In this document: one piece after another, positions 8,770-16,641 of the stretch | Position numbering within the stretch: position 1 is the first letter of the stretch | Layout: each line of letters opens with the position of its first letter | Source: Giardia muris | Lineage: Eukaryota > Fornicata > Diplomonadida > Hexamitidae | Assembly: GCA_006247105.1 (NCBI GenBank) | Contig: VDLU01000016.1 | Coordinates: 1 to 19,920, forward strand | Length of the DNA: 19,920 bases | Direction of reading: 5' to 3' | Translations under genes and position numbers: made by a program | The notes under the pieces: generated by a model | What the model was told of the DNA's origin: nothing | The model's database searches: none | Seen by the model: the letters and a program-made list of their open reading frames with translations, nothing else

Positions 8770-8922
8770 CCCCTTCACCATTCACTCACTTCCCCCTGCA
8801 TCCGAACCACCAACCGAGGAAGCCCCCGAGGCCTCCCAGGACCAGCAGGACGGCGATGACGATCCCCGCAATGGCACCCCCAGAGAGCCCCGAAGAACTG
8901 GAGGAGGGGGGAGAGGGGCAGG
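8770..8922 (-). repeat. Conserved VSP 3' module, copy 3 (in the intact gene)
   Basis: The 3' module of the complete VSP. With the copies at 5316-5454 and 7232-7382 it forms three direct repeats spaced about 1.5 and 1.9 kb apart. Confidence 0.85.
8780..8786 (-). promoter_or_regulatory. Poly(A) signal AGTGAAT after the complete VSP
   Basis: AGTGAAT overlaps the stop of the intact gene and fits the Giardia AGTRAAY consensus. It should end the VSP transcript before the truncated copies. Confidence 0.75.
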
Positions 8923-10486
8923 TCCCATTGAAGGATGACCCGTCCCAGCAGGTCGTGCAGGCCGTCGTGTTGCATCCCGTGCAGCCCGAGTGGTAGATCG
9001 AGCACGCCTTGCAGTCGGGGGTGGCAGAAGCATTGGTATTGGCGTTGTAGTACCCGAAGCCGCAGGACGTGCAGGTGACGGCACCGCTCGAGGAGGTGCA
9101 GGCCCCGCACCCCGGGACCTTCGAGGAGCAGGAGACGAGGACGTTGTTGTCGAGGTAGAGGCCCGAGGTGGTATTGACAGCTGTGCAGACCCCATTAGAG
9201 GCCGTGGTGCAGGCGCTCTTCCCGACCTCCGTGGAGGCGTTGTAGCAGCCCCCGTTGAGGAGGAAGAAGTTAGTGGTCGAGGCCCCGGTCACGTCCTGGC
9301 ACTTCCCGCACCTCGTGGAGGACGCATCGAGGGCGCTTCCGTCCTCCTTCTGGCAGATCTGGGTCGCCCTCGTCACGCTCGTCGAGGCGACCAGAAGGCA
9401 TTCTCCGTTGATCGGGACGAAGCCCGGCTTGCACTCGGAGCAGACCGTCGTGTTCCCGACCAGGAACTGCTTCTCCTTCGCACAGACGCCCAGCTCGGCG
9501 GCCTTGAAGGTCGAGTAGCATCCCTCGAGGTAGGGGACGTATCCATTGAGGCAGGACGTGCAGGTGCCGGAGGAGTCGGTGCAGACCTTGTCGTTCTTAT
9601 CCACGCACGTCCCGTCGATCGGGGCCTGATCAGTCTGACACTCGGTGCAGACGAGCCCCGGACCGAGGTTGGTGCAGGAGGTGCAGTTCTTGGGACAGGA
9701 GTCGCAGGACGTGATGGCAAGGGAGGAGTTGTAGGTCGGGCCGAAGGAGGGGAGGCAGACCTTGCAGGTCTTCTCGTCCGTGTCGCACGTCTTGCAGTTC
9801 TGGACGGTGCAGGCCTTGCAGGTCGAGCCGGCAAGAAGGCCGAAGCCGGGGCTGCAGGCGGAGCAGGTGTCGGCAGCACTCACCTGGGCACAGTTGGAGC
9901 ACTTGGAGGTGTCACTGCATGTCTCGCAGCTCCCGTCCCCCTTGGGGAGGTAGTCCTTGGCACAGGAGGTGCACTTGAAGGTCGAGTCGTATGTGCAGGT
10001 CTCGCAGTTCGCCTTCCCGTTCGTGCTGTCACTGCAGAGGTAGAGGGTGTCACTCTTGACGAAGGTGACCGCGTCCTTGTCCGGGGCAGCTGTGCACTTC
10101 CCCCCGGTGGCCGTCTTGCAGAGCTTGTTCCCGGGAGAGGTGTCCGTCTTGTAGCACCCCCCGTTGAAGAGGAAGTACGGATCTGGGCAGACTGTGCAGG
10201 CGCCATCAGCACAAGTAGCACCATTCCCAATCGTGGTGGCCGCAGCAGTGTCACAGAGCCCGTTGACAGGGGCGGAGCCAGTGTCAGTCGTGGCATCGCA
10301 CTTCTTGCAGAACGTCCCCTCAACCCCTGGGATGGTGAAGGTCGAATCAGCTGCACACGTCCCCGCAGCTCGAGCCTTCACCTCCATCGAGCCCTCGAGG
10401 ACGTCGATCTCCGGTACTGCTCTCCCGGAGGAGCGGTCGATCGTCCCGAGTACTGCACTGGCTGTCAAGACTAGCGCAACTAACAT
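8786..10486 (-). CDS. Variant-specific surface protein (VSP), complete
   Basis: This 566-residue protein is the only complete member of the array. The chosen ATG at 10486 begins MLVALVLTASAVLG, a short hydrophobic signal peptide; the open frame extends 32 codons further upstream but those residues are Arg-rich and would mask the signal. The mature part is cysteine-rich with repeated CxxC motifs and GGCY motifs (the first at residues 109-112). Residues ~535-560 are a Gly/Ala/Val/Leu transmembrane segment and the protein ends in the five-residue tail GCRGK. In Giardia, VSPs coat the trophozoite surface, are bound by the signal peptide and C-terminal anchor, and one is expressed at a time. The stop overlaps an AGTGAAT poly(A) signal. 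The 5' end faces the divergent kinase gene across 217 bases, and AATTCGAAT lies upstream of the start. An antisense ORF of nearly 500 codons overlaps it but is a by-product of codon bias. Confidence 0.93.
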   Translation of the reverse strand: MLVALVLTASAVLGTIDRSSGRAVPEIDVLEGSMEVKARAAGTCAADSTFTIPGVEGTFCKKCDATTDTGSAPVNGLCDTAAATTIGNGATCADGACTVCPDPYFLFNGGCYKTDTSPGNKLCKTATGGKCTAAPDKDAVTFVKSDTLYLCSDSTNGKANCETCTYDSTFKCTSCAKDYLPKGDGSCETCSDTSKCSNCAQVSAADTCSACSPGFGLLAGSTCKACTVQNCKTCDTDEKTCKVCLPSFGPTYNSSLAITSCDSCPKNCTSCTNLGPGLVCTECQTDQAPIDGTCVDKNDKVCTDSSGTCTSCLNGYVPYLEGCYSTFKAAELGVCAKEKQFLVGNTTVCSECKPGFVPINGECLLVASTSVTRATQICQKEDGSALDASSTRCGKCQDVTGASTTNFFLLNGGCYNASTEVGKSACTTASNGVCTAVNTTSGLYLDNNVLVSCSSKVPGCGACTSSSGAVTCTSCGFGYYNANTNASATPDCKACSIYHSGCTGCNTTACTTCWDGSSFNGTCPSPPSSSSSGLSGGAIAGIVIAVLLVLGGLGGFLGWWFGCRGK

Positions 10487-10703
10487 TCTTGAGGAAACTC
10501 GATTCGAATTGGTTTGGATCCTTCTCTCTCTGCCTCGGCGAGGACGCGACCCTGAGATCTGCAGAGCCACACGCGTCACCACCCAGGTCCCTCTAACCCA
10601 GGCATGTCAGATCGAAAAAGACCTGTTCTCAACCCTCATCTTGGCCTTCTCCGTGTCACACACCTCTTATAAGACCTTTATCTCCCCTTCGTTGCTCTTG
10701 AAG
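10487..10703. promoter_or_regulatory. Divergent intergenic region between VSP and ankyrin-pseudokinase
   Basis: The two genes point away from each other across 217 bases. Toward the VSP there is an A/T-richer patch (AACCAATTCGAATCGAG on the minus strand) within 40 bases of the ATG. Toward the kinase there is CTTATAAGACCTTTATC at about 10665-10681, 25-40 bases before the ATG at 10704. Giardia promoters are short A/T-rich elements close to the start, so both fit. Exact elements are not demonstrable from sequence. Confidence 0.5.
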
Positions 10704-12395
10704 ATGTCTCTAAGGCTCAAAACCCAGCAGGCCATGGCTCGAAAAATGACCCTCATCTCCGCGGCCAGGTCCGGAGACGTCGAAGGCGTGCATCAACACG
10801 TCTCCTGTGCCGGGGAGCGTGACATCGACGGGATGACGGCCTTGATGCACGCTGCACGGGGCGGTCATGACGAATGCGTCCATATCCTCATCCCCATGGA
10901 GGCCGGGCTCAAGGACGTGGACGGTTGGACAGCCTTGATGTACTCGGTCGTCACTGGTCATCAGGAATGTGTCCAGCTTCTAGCAAGCATCGAGGCTGCC
11001 GCACAGGATAAGTATGGCGGAACGGCTCTTCACCTGGCCGCCAGATACAACAAGACCGAGGCCATCCGTTTACTCCTCCCATATGAGGAACGTATGACCG
11101 ATCTCAAGGGCTGGTCAGCGTTGATGACTGCAGCGTACTGGGGAAACGTCGATTGCGTTCAGCTACTGCTGTCTGAGACCTGTATTCAGTCGACTCAGGA
11201 CTATATCGGCTGCCTGAAGGGCGCAACGGCCCTAATGGCGGCGGCTTTGAGAGGTCACACAGCTGTCGTCCCAATCCTACAGCCATACGAGTCATCCCTT
11301 AACGATAAAGCAGGACATGATGCACAGTGGTACGGTGCACATGGACTGCGGTCTGAAGTCGCACAAGCGCTAACAGAGGATATCAAGCCACCCAACGGCT
11401 CCTCAGCAATGGATATGCCTTATATGGCCCCCTTACTGAAGTCTGACCTCTCTGCTGCCTCGGAGTTGTCTCCCACTGTGAGCACTGGACAGACGTCATT
11501 GTCGATACAAGGCTCGTCGAAATACCTCCTGTCCTGTGAAGACTCGTGTGCAGGAGAGACACGCCTCCTGTCGCGCTTGCTTGAATGCTATACCATCGAC
11601 CGGGTCATCTCTAAGAGACCGTTCAGCGAGATATCCATCGCTTATGCGTCCGATGATGAACGATTCGCGATGAAGAAGGTCAATTATGGCTTCTGTCCTA
11701 AGTCGGAACAGCCGCGCATCATCAAGGCCATTACAGTCGAGCTCTCAAAGCTGCTTGACTTGACCCATCCTCATCTGTTAGGTTACCTCCAGGCCCTACA
11801 TGATCCTGAAGGTGGCTGTGTTTACTTCTTCACCGAGCTCTGTAATCGTAGCTTACGTGATGAGCTTGATGATCGTTTCATGTCTGGACAGGACTTCACA
11901 GATAGCGAGATCTGGCAGTTCCTATCCCAGGTATCCGAGGCACTCACATACCTGCACGATCGGAAGCTTATTCATAATGGGATCAAGCCCGAGAATATCT
12001 TCATGACTGATGGCTCCTATCGTGTGGCAGACTTTGGACTTCAGAAGCTGTTCAAGGGCACTGCGATCGCTAGTGATCGTGAGAAATGGGAGTATGGTGC
12101 TCCGGAACTCAAATCTGCGAAGGGGCATGGTACGGAGGTGGACGTTTGGGCACTAGGAGTCATTGCTTATCAGATGTGTACCGGTTCTCTTCCCTTTGAG
12201 ACTGCGGATGCCATTGAGACTGAGAGTCCTATCCCAATCAGCTTGCGGAGTCGTCTTCTTATCAGCACGATAACGCAGATGCTTGACAAGGACCATGAGA
12301 AGCGTCCTACGATGCAATTCGTCATGGATACGGCCTCCGCCGCACTGAAAACAGCCCCAAATAGTACTGAGGCATCCCCGAAGTTCGTCGCTTAG
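10704..12395 (+). CDS. Ankyrin-repeat protein with Nek-type kinase domain, probably a pseudokinase
   Basis: A 563-residue protein. Residues ~15-215 are 21.1-type ankyrin repeats (DGMTALMHAARGGHDECVHIL and similar). Residues ~285-545 form a protein kinase fold. The ATP-binding lysine lies in FAMKKV (K324), DFG is present at 443-445, and an APE-like APEL and a DVWALGVIAYQMCTG helix follow. The catalytic loop reads HNGIKPEN at 424-431 instead of HRDxKPxN, so the catalytic Asp is Gly. Giardia has a greatly expanded Nek family, many members ankyrin-linked and lacking catalytic residues, so a scaffold or regulatory role at the cytoskeleton is likely (inference). The start at 10704 is chosen because an A/T-rich element lies just upstream; in-frame ATGs at 10734 and 10746 are possible. 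The open frame reaches further 5' only across antisense VSP sequence. An exact AGTAAAC poly(A) signal follows the stop. Confidence 0.88.
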   Translation: MSLRLKTQQAMARKMTLISAARSGDVEGVHQHVSCAGERDIDGMTALMHAARGGHDECVHILIPMEAGLKDVDGWTALMYSVVTGHQECVQLLASIEAAAQDKYGGTALHLAARYNKTEAIRLLLPYEERMTDLKGWSALMTAAYWGNVDCVQLLLSETCIQSTQDYIGCLKGATALMAAALRGHTAVVPILQPYESSLNDKAGHDAQWYGAHGLRSEVAQALTEDIKPPNGSSAMDMPYMAPLLKSDLSAASELSPTVSTGQTSLSIQGSSKYLLSCEDSCAGETRLLSRLLECYTIDRVISKRPFSEISIAYASDDERFAMKKVNYGFCPKSEQPRIIKAITVELSKLLDLTHPHLLGYLQALHDPEGGCVYFFTELCNRSLRDELDDRFMSGQDFTDSEIWQFLSQVSEALTYLHDRKLIHNGIKPENIFMTDGSYRVADFGLQKLFKGTAIASDREKWEYGAPELKSAKGHGTEVDVWALGVIAYQMCTGSLPFETADAIETESPIPISLRSRLLISTITQMLDKDHEKRPTMQFVMDTASAALKTAPNSTEASPKFVA

Positions 12396-12405
12396 GCCCT
12401 TGACT

Positions 12406-12412
12406 AGTAAAC
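12406..12412 (+). promoter_or_regulatory. Poly(A) signal AGTAAAC after the ankyrin-pseudokinase gene
   Basis: AGTAAAC lies 11 bases after the TAG at 12393-12395 and matches AGTRAAY exactly. It sits inside the 22-base gap to the convergent gene ending at 12418. Confidence 0.7.
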
Positions 12413-12417
12413 CGATG

Positions 12418-14523
12418 CTATGCCTTCCGAACGTCAAGATACTCGGGGAGGTGTATCGTACAACTCGTTGTCGCGAAGCGGACTATCGCATTGAGGCTAT
12501 GGACCGTGCTGAAGAACGATTTGACCGTTACTTCTTCCGAGTTGAGTAAGATGGTACTCTCATGTAGCAACGCACCCGCGGAGATGATCCCAGCGAGAGA
12601 GCGGCGTCTAATAGGCGAGATACAGGTCTCCTCCGCCGGAATGGTGAAGTCATTTGTTGCATCAAGTGCATAAGCTCTATCAACCATCGCCCCGATATCT
12701 ATGCAATACCAGGTTCGAAAGCTTAGATCGCAATGCGTGCTAAGGATAAGAACGTCTCCCGTGGTCTCATCAAGATGTGCCAGAAGCGGTGATGAGATAC
12801 GAGCTCTTCGTGTTTTCCCTCCAAAGAAGCTTCCGTCTACTCCGGAGTGTACAAGCTTCTCGGCCGTTCCACGGCACTTGAGCGCTCCGCGCGTGATCGT
12901 GATGATGATAGGCTTCTGAATTGGTTGAACAAGAAGACGACTACTAAGATAGCTCATGATGAGGTAATAGATGGTATGTTCAACGTATGTCATCTCACGG
13001 AGCAAGTCATCCCCCACACGTGCATCAATCAAGGCTTGTAAAATACCAAACCGTCGAAACGTTTGAGCACCACAAACCAGCTCGCATCTAACGCCGTGCA
13101 GTCCTGTAACATAGAGCTTGAGAAGGTTAAGCGTCAAAGGACTTCGTTGGTGCGTTGCTATCTCAAGATAATTGGAATAGTACAGATCGAATCTGAAGCT
13201 TCCATAAACCATCGCCATGTAGCCCATCCATTGAAATACGTGCTGTACAGCGTCAGTACTGTACGCCTTCTTGGCTGTGAGTAACGGTTCACGCAGGCGT
13301 TGCCAAAGAGCGAAGGGAGGGCCACGAAATGTGCGTAAAAGCTCACTACTAGCCCTTCTCTCCTCCAGGAGTATCTTACTATGCATCAGGATGGTCCTTG
13401 ATAGGCGTCCACTGTCTAAAAAGAACCTTCGACGTCTTGTCATACAAGCATCCACCCTTTGTGCCATCCCCATGAAGAAGCGCGCGTTATAATGCGAGAG
13501 GAAGATGCCGAGTAGATAGTAGGTGCCTACATGCACTTGTACTGGGACTTCTGCCGGATTTGCGGCAGGGATGTATAGCAAAGGTACTTCATGACTGGAA
13601 ACAGACCTTCGAAGCTCTTCTATGCTCTGATTATGTAGTGCATGACGTACTCTAGTAGCATCACAGCCAACGGAGAAGAAGGACCTATCCTTAGTCAAGA
13701 GAAACACTGGACATTCCAACTCGGATGCCAGCACATGTACACACCACGAATGTAAGTCTTCGAGGTTTCCGGCCGTGATGATGAGTGAATTGATGGTGAG
13801 GAGACGTTCTGTCAAGGAGGCTCTTTCTTCTGCTTTCATAGCGCCTCGCATATTCGCACAGAGAGCAGGCAATTGTGCTACGGCATCATCGAAGAGGACT
13901 GATCCCGAGTATTCAAGGACTCGCCGGCGCATCCCGATGAATAATACGAGCAAACAGATCCAAACGGCATACGGCGGGTGCAAGGACAGCACAGGGATTC
14001 CATAAGAAAGCATCGTCAGACGAAGGTCTATTCCACTTGAGTAATTATCAAGGGCAAGACCCGCAGCAATGTATGCACTCGCTGCTATGTGATCCGCCTC
14101 CTTTGCCAGGATCTTGCACAACGTGACCGAGACCGCTCCTTCTGCTAGATGCACAAGGATACTGTGCTTTAAGGTGCAGGACTTGGGCGCTAGATTACAG
14201 GTGAAGTACGCATCTGCCGCCTCCTTTTTGATTTCAGCTTCTGCGTCCTTATAAACATTCGCACTATCTAGGGCAACCGCTAACACTAGAAGAGTTTCGA
14301 ATAGACCCTCCCCAGTCAGATGGAATGTCGTGAGGACCGTGATGAACCCTATGCTGGCCACCAGTTCACAGCATACGGACTCTGTCGTCTCATGAAGTGA
14401 TTGGCAACTCGATCTTCGGAACTTTCGTCTCATCCCTCGAATCGCGCAGAACGCGGAGAAAACGGTTAGTAGTAGCCGTATAGGTGAGAGATAACCTTCA
14501 TTGAGCTCTGCCATCCCATCCAT
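12418..14523 (-). CDS. Large membrane protein of unknown function
   Basis: I do not recognise this 701-residue protein. The N-terminal ~200 residues are hydrophobic, with likely membrane segments at about 14-30, 54-86 and 168-198, the last containing two helices split by a Pro/His turn, and a possible weaker one near 120-140. The segments are separated by a charged stretch (KDAEAEIKKEAADAYF). The remaining ~500 residues are soluble-looking, basic and Leu-rich, with no motif I can name. The stretch around residues 250-330 (HSWCVHVLASELECPVFLL) faintly suggests an alpha/beta sensor fold, but this is not reliable. The ATG at 14523 was chosen because the frame's earlier start is a TTG and GAAAATTGG lies just upstream; ATG 14514 is an alternative. 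It is divergent from the next gene across only 37 bases and convergent with the kinase gene across 22. Confidence 0.72.
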   Translation of the reverse strand: MDGMAELNEGYLSPIRLLLTVFSAFCAIRGMRRKFRRSSCQSLHETTESVCCELVASIGFITVLTTFHLTGEGLFETLLVLAVALDSANVYKDAEAEIKKEAADAYFTCNLAPKSCTLKHSILVHLAEGAVSVTLCKILAKEADHIAASAYIAAGLALDNYSSGIDLRLTMLSYGIPVLSLHPPYAVWICLLVLFIGMRRRVLEYSGSVLFDDAVAQLPALCANMRGAMKAEERASLTERLLTINSLIITAGNLEDLHSWCVHVLASELECPVFLLTKDRSFFSVGCDATRVRHALHNQSIEELRRSVSSHEVPLLYIPAANPAEVPVQVHVGTYYLLGIFLSHYNARFFMGMAQRVDACMTRRRRFFLDSGRLSRTILMHSKILLEERRASSELLRTFRGPPFALWQRLREPLLTAKKAYSTDAVQHVFQWMGYMAMVYGSFRFDLYYSNYLEIATHQRSPLTLNLLKLYVTGLHGVRCELVCGAQTFRRFGILQALIDARVGDDLLREMTYVEHTIYYLIMSYLSSRLLVQPIQKPIIITITRGALKCRGTAEKLVHSGVDGSFFGGKTRRARISSPLLAHLDETTGDVLILSTHCDLSFRTWYCIDIGAMVDRAYALDATNDFTIPAEETCISPIRRRSLAGIISAGALLHESTILLNSEEVTVKSFFSTVHSLNAIVRFATTSCTIHLPEYLDVRKA

Positions 14524-14560
14524 CCGTCCAATTTTCCTGGAGTACTGCAGACTGAACAAA
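14524..14560. promoter_or_regulatory. Very short shared divergent promoter
   Basis: Only 37 bases separate two opposing ATGs (14523 minus, 14561 plus). The gap contains CCAATTTTCC near its left end and CTGAACAAA immediately before the plus-strand ATG. These A/T-rich tracts fit initiator elements on each side, implying a bidirectional promoter of the kind known in Giardia. If ATG 14514 is used for the minus-strand gene, the gap is 46 bases. Confidence 0.5.
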
Positions 14561-16447
14561 ATGCAGAACGAGGCTCAACTCTCTCTTATCCAGCAGCTCT
14601 GCATCAACACCCTCAAGGCGGGGTCTGTCACGGCGTTCATAGACCTCTTCCGCTTGACTCACATGGAGCAGCCACTGAGACAGGCACAACACACGAATAT
14701 TGAGGACCTCATCTCAGCGTCTAGTACCGCCGCCGTGGAGATTTCCCATCAGTTCTCGTTCGACAACCCTCTCACTTTCAACGCCGATAGGTTACAAACG
14801 ATCCAAGCACTTCTTCGTGAAGCCGAGTCGTGCTTCATTGGAAGGCACTACTTCGAGCAATTCGAATCTCTCTCACGTGTTAGTGACGTCTTCGCAGAAA
14901 CCCAACGACTGCGTGCACGGTTCCGCATGCCACCTCTAGTGACCCCATGTCCTGTCGTTACAAACCTAGCGGATTCGCTTGACACAGTTAACTGCATCGA
15001 CATCCTCTCGCTCATAGACTCTCCCACCTTCTGTCGTGTTAACTCCGTCAGTGACCCGCTTATTGCTGCAACCGCCCAGATTAAGGAGGTTGACTCCCTC
15101 ATGCAGATCTATTGCCCTCTCGACGTCTATTACGCCATCCTTGCCCGAAACACGCTGTATACGATGGTGCAGAGCGCGGAGCACGAGTACTCGACGAAGG
15201 GGTTACTAGCAAAGATCTTACCTCCTCTTCCACACTGTGCACCCGTATCTCAGAACACATATAAGGACTCTCCTACGACGCATAACGTCCGGAGCCGGAT
15301 GCTTCTTTACACCATCGTTTGTTATCTTAGACTCGGTCATCAGTTACACTTCTTCTCCCTTTTCCGTGCCGCTCACCTAGTCCTTGACACCTGCCTCATT
15401 GCGCTTGCAGAGTTCGAAAGGCACGTGGACATCTCCTTCTCGTCCCTTTTTGAGCCTACCCATGAGAACGGATACGCAATTTTCCTTCCCGATGACATTG
15501 GACCCATGAAAGCGGGAGAAGATACGGGTCGAGAGAATGAATCACTTATTCAGGGGACGAGACTAGCTTCCGCACGCTTGGACCTCGAGTCTGTCCCTGG
15601 CCTCCCAGTTCTTGGGCCTGATTCGAAGCCTTTACCCACCTCTTTCTCAGGTAGTCCAACTGATACATACGAGGACCAATACTCGGAGATGGCTGAGCTG
15701 GCTTATACGGCGCGCCTCCTTATGGTTCATAACCTACTGGCTCTTGCGGCCACAGCGTTGTCAAGCGGCTTCACGGAAGAAGGCTTGGCCTTTCTTCAAG
15801 AGGACGTGTCGGCCTTACTATCCAGAATTGATATGCTTTCGAAGCAAGGTGCTGTCCCTTTAGGAGAAACCTTAACCGTTTCGGCCATTGGTGACAATGA
15901 CGGGATAGCCCTCTTAGACAATGTACCCTGCACGCGCACCGCCGCCCTCTCAGGTTGTACCCTCCTCTTGACCGCAGCAGACCTCGCCTTCACCTTCAAC
16001 GCGTACATGCTCATCATTCCCGTTTGTCGTCGCTTGTTTGAGCTGTGTACACGCCTTGCCATAGTCCCCATTGCGGAACAGTATGCTGAGCAGCTTCTCA
16101 CACTGGGAGATGAGTTTGCTATCATCGGACACGCTTGGCTTGCTCGTTGGGCGGCACAGCGTGGAGATAACGCAGAGGTTATTCGTCATCTCACGGAGCG
16201 ATGGAGGCTAGCAAACCAGGAGCTTGCAGAAAATACCTCAGTGCTAGATGAGATTAAGAGTGCCTCCTCGAATGCCCTCCCTGAGATCCTTAACCGCGTA
16301 GACTCACGTGTATCCAGTGCTTCAAGTGATAGACGCCAGCGTGTATGCTTCGCAGATGACGGTGAGGCGCATAACACAGAGCTTATTATCCCTGATGTCA
16401 TTGAACCTGAAATGGTCGTCGAGGATGCACTCTGGAGGGTGTTATAG
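14561..16447 (+). CDS. Hypothetical protein, largely alpha-helical, unknown function
   Basis: A 628-residue protein with no domain I recognise. It is rich in Leu and Ala and reads as a string of helices (AYTARLLMVHNLLALAATAL, FNAYMLIIPVCRRLFELC, AEQYAEQLLTLGDEF), a TPR- or solenoid-like texture. A polar low-complexity stretch occurs at ~325-385. No signal peptide is seen, and the hydrophobic patches look like buried helices rather than membrane spans. The ATG at 14561 follows AACAAA, a fitting Giardia start context; the open frame begins 60 bases earlier at a TTG. It could be a structural or trafficking-complex subunit, but nothing in the sequence proves it. Codon use resembles the neighbouring core genes. 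Confidence 0.75.
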   Translation: MQNEAQLSLIQQLCINTLKAGSVTAFIDLFRLTHMEQPLRQAQHTNIEDLISASSTAAVEISHQFSFDNPLTFNADRLQTIQALLREAESCFIGRHYFEQFESLSRVSDVFAETQRLRARFRMPPLVTPCPVVTNLADSLDTVNCIDILSLIDSPTFCRVNSVSDPLIAATAQIKEVDSLMQIYCPLDVYYAILARNTLYTMVQSAEHEYSTKGLLAKILPPLPHCAPVSQNTYKDSPTTHNVRSRMLLYTIVCYLRLGHQLHFFSLFRAAHLVLDTCLIALAEFERHVDISFSSLFEPTHENGYAIFLPDDIGPMKAGEDTGRENESLIQGTRLASARLDLESVPGLPVLGPDSKPLPTSFSGSPTDTYEDQYSEMAELAYTARLLMVHNLLALAATALSSGFTEEGLAFLQEDVSALLSRIDMLSKQGAVPLGETLTVSAIGDNDGIALLDNVPCTRTAALSGCTLLLTAADLAFTFNAYMLIIPVCRRLFELCTRLAIVPIAEQYAEQLLTLGDEFAIIGHAWLARWAAQRGDNAEVIRHLTERWRLANQELAENTSVLDEIKSASSNALPEILNRVDSRVSSASSDRRQRVCFADDGEAHNTELIIPDVIEPEMVVEDALWRVL

Positions 16448-16641
16448 ATCAAGGTCGTCCGGTCAGCGGCACAGATAGTACGGCCTCATCTCTTCATAGC
16501 CTCTGTCTCAGTGAGAGCGAGATGCGTGTGTATAACGCCACGCACCAGGGCCTTATGAATACAGAGCTTAGATTCAGGAGAGGGTCAGGGGTCTCTGAAA
16601 CTCAAGTTCCTGGCTCTGAAAGAGGACTGACTGACACTCAG
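16448..16641 (+). other. Gap after the 628-residue gene; no clear gene before the putative exon
   Basis: No strong gene is visible. A second frame with an ATG at 16522 runs to 16773 (83 codons) but has no domain or coherent composition. An exact AGTRAAY poly(A) signal for the upstream gene is not seen; the nearest relative is AGTGAGA at about 16510. I saw no tRNA. Confidence 0.35.

Noticed and set aside
7483..8781. 432-codon minus-strand frame starting ATGGTGAAGGGG right after the VSP stop
   Set aside because: It is a different frame over cassette 2, low in cysteine and Arg/Pro/Ser/Thr-rich. The cysteine-rich VSP frame explains the same DNA. The apparent start ATG is part of the conserved VSP 3' flank.
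8761..8786. Readthrough fusion of the complete VSP into cassette 2
   Set aside because: The two are in the same frame, but two TGA codons and a poly(A) signal separate them, so a fused product is unlikely.
8990..10474. 494-codon plus-strand ORF antisense to the complete VSP
   Set aside because: It is Gly/Ala/Val/Arg-rich without domains and mirrors the strong codon bias of the VSP on the other strand, so it is a frame shadow.
10164..10703. 5' extension of the ankyrin-pseudokinase frame
   Set aside because: It is antisense to the VSP N-terminus, has no ankyrin character, and the A/T-rich promoter-like element lies after it.
11066..11082. TTTACTC resembling the Giardia RNA 3'-processing motif TCCTTTACTCAA
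   Set aside because: The match is partial and lies in a normal ankyrin codon context of the pseudokinase gene.
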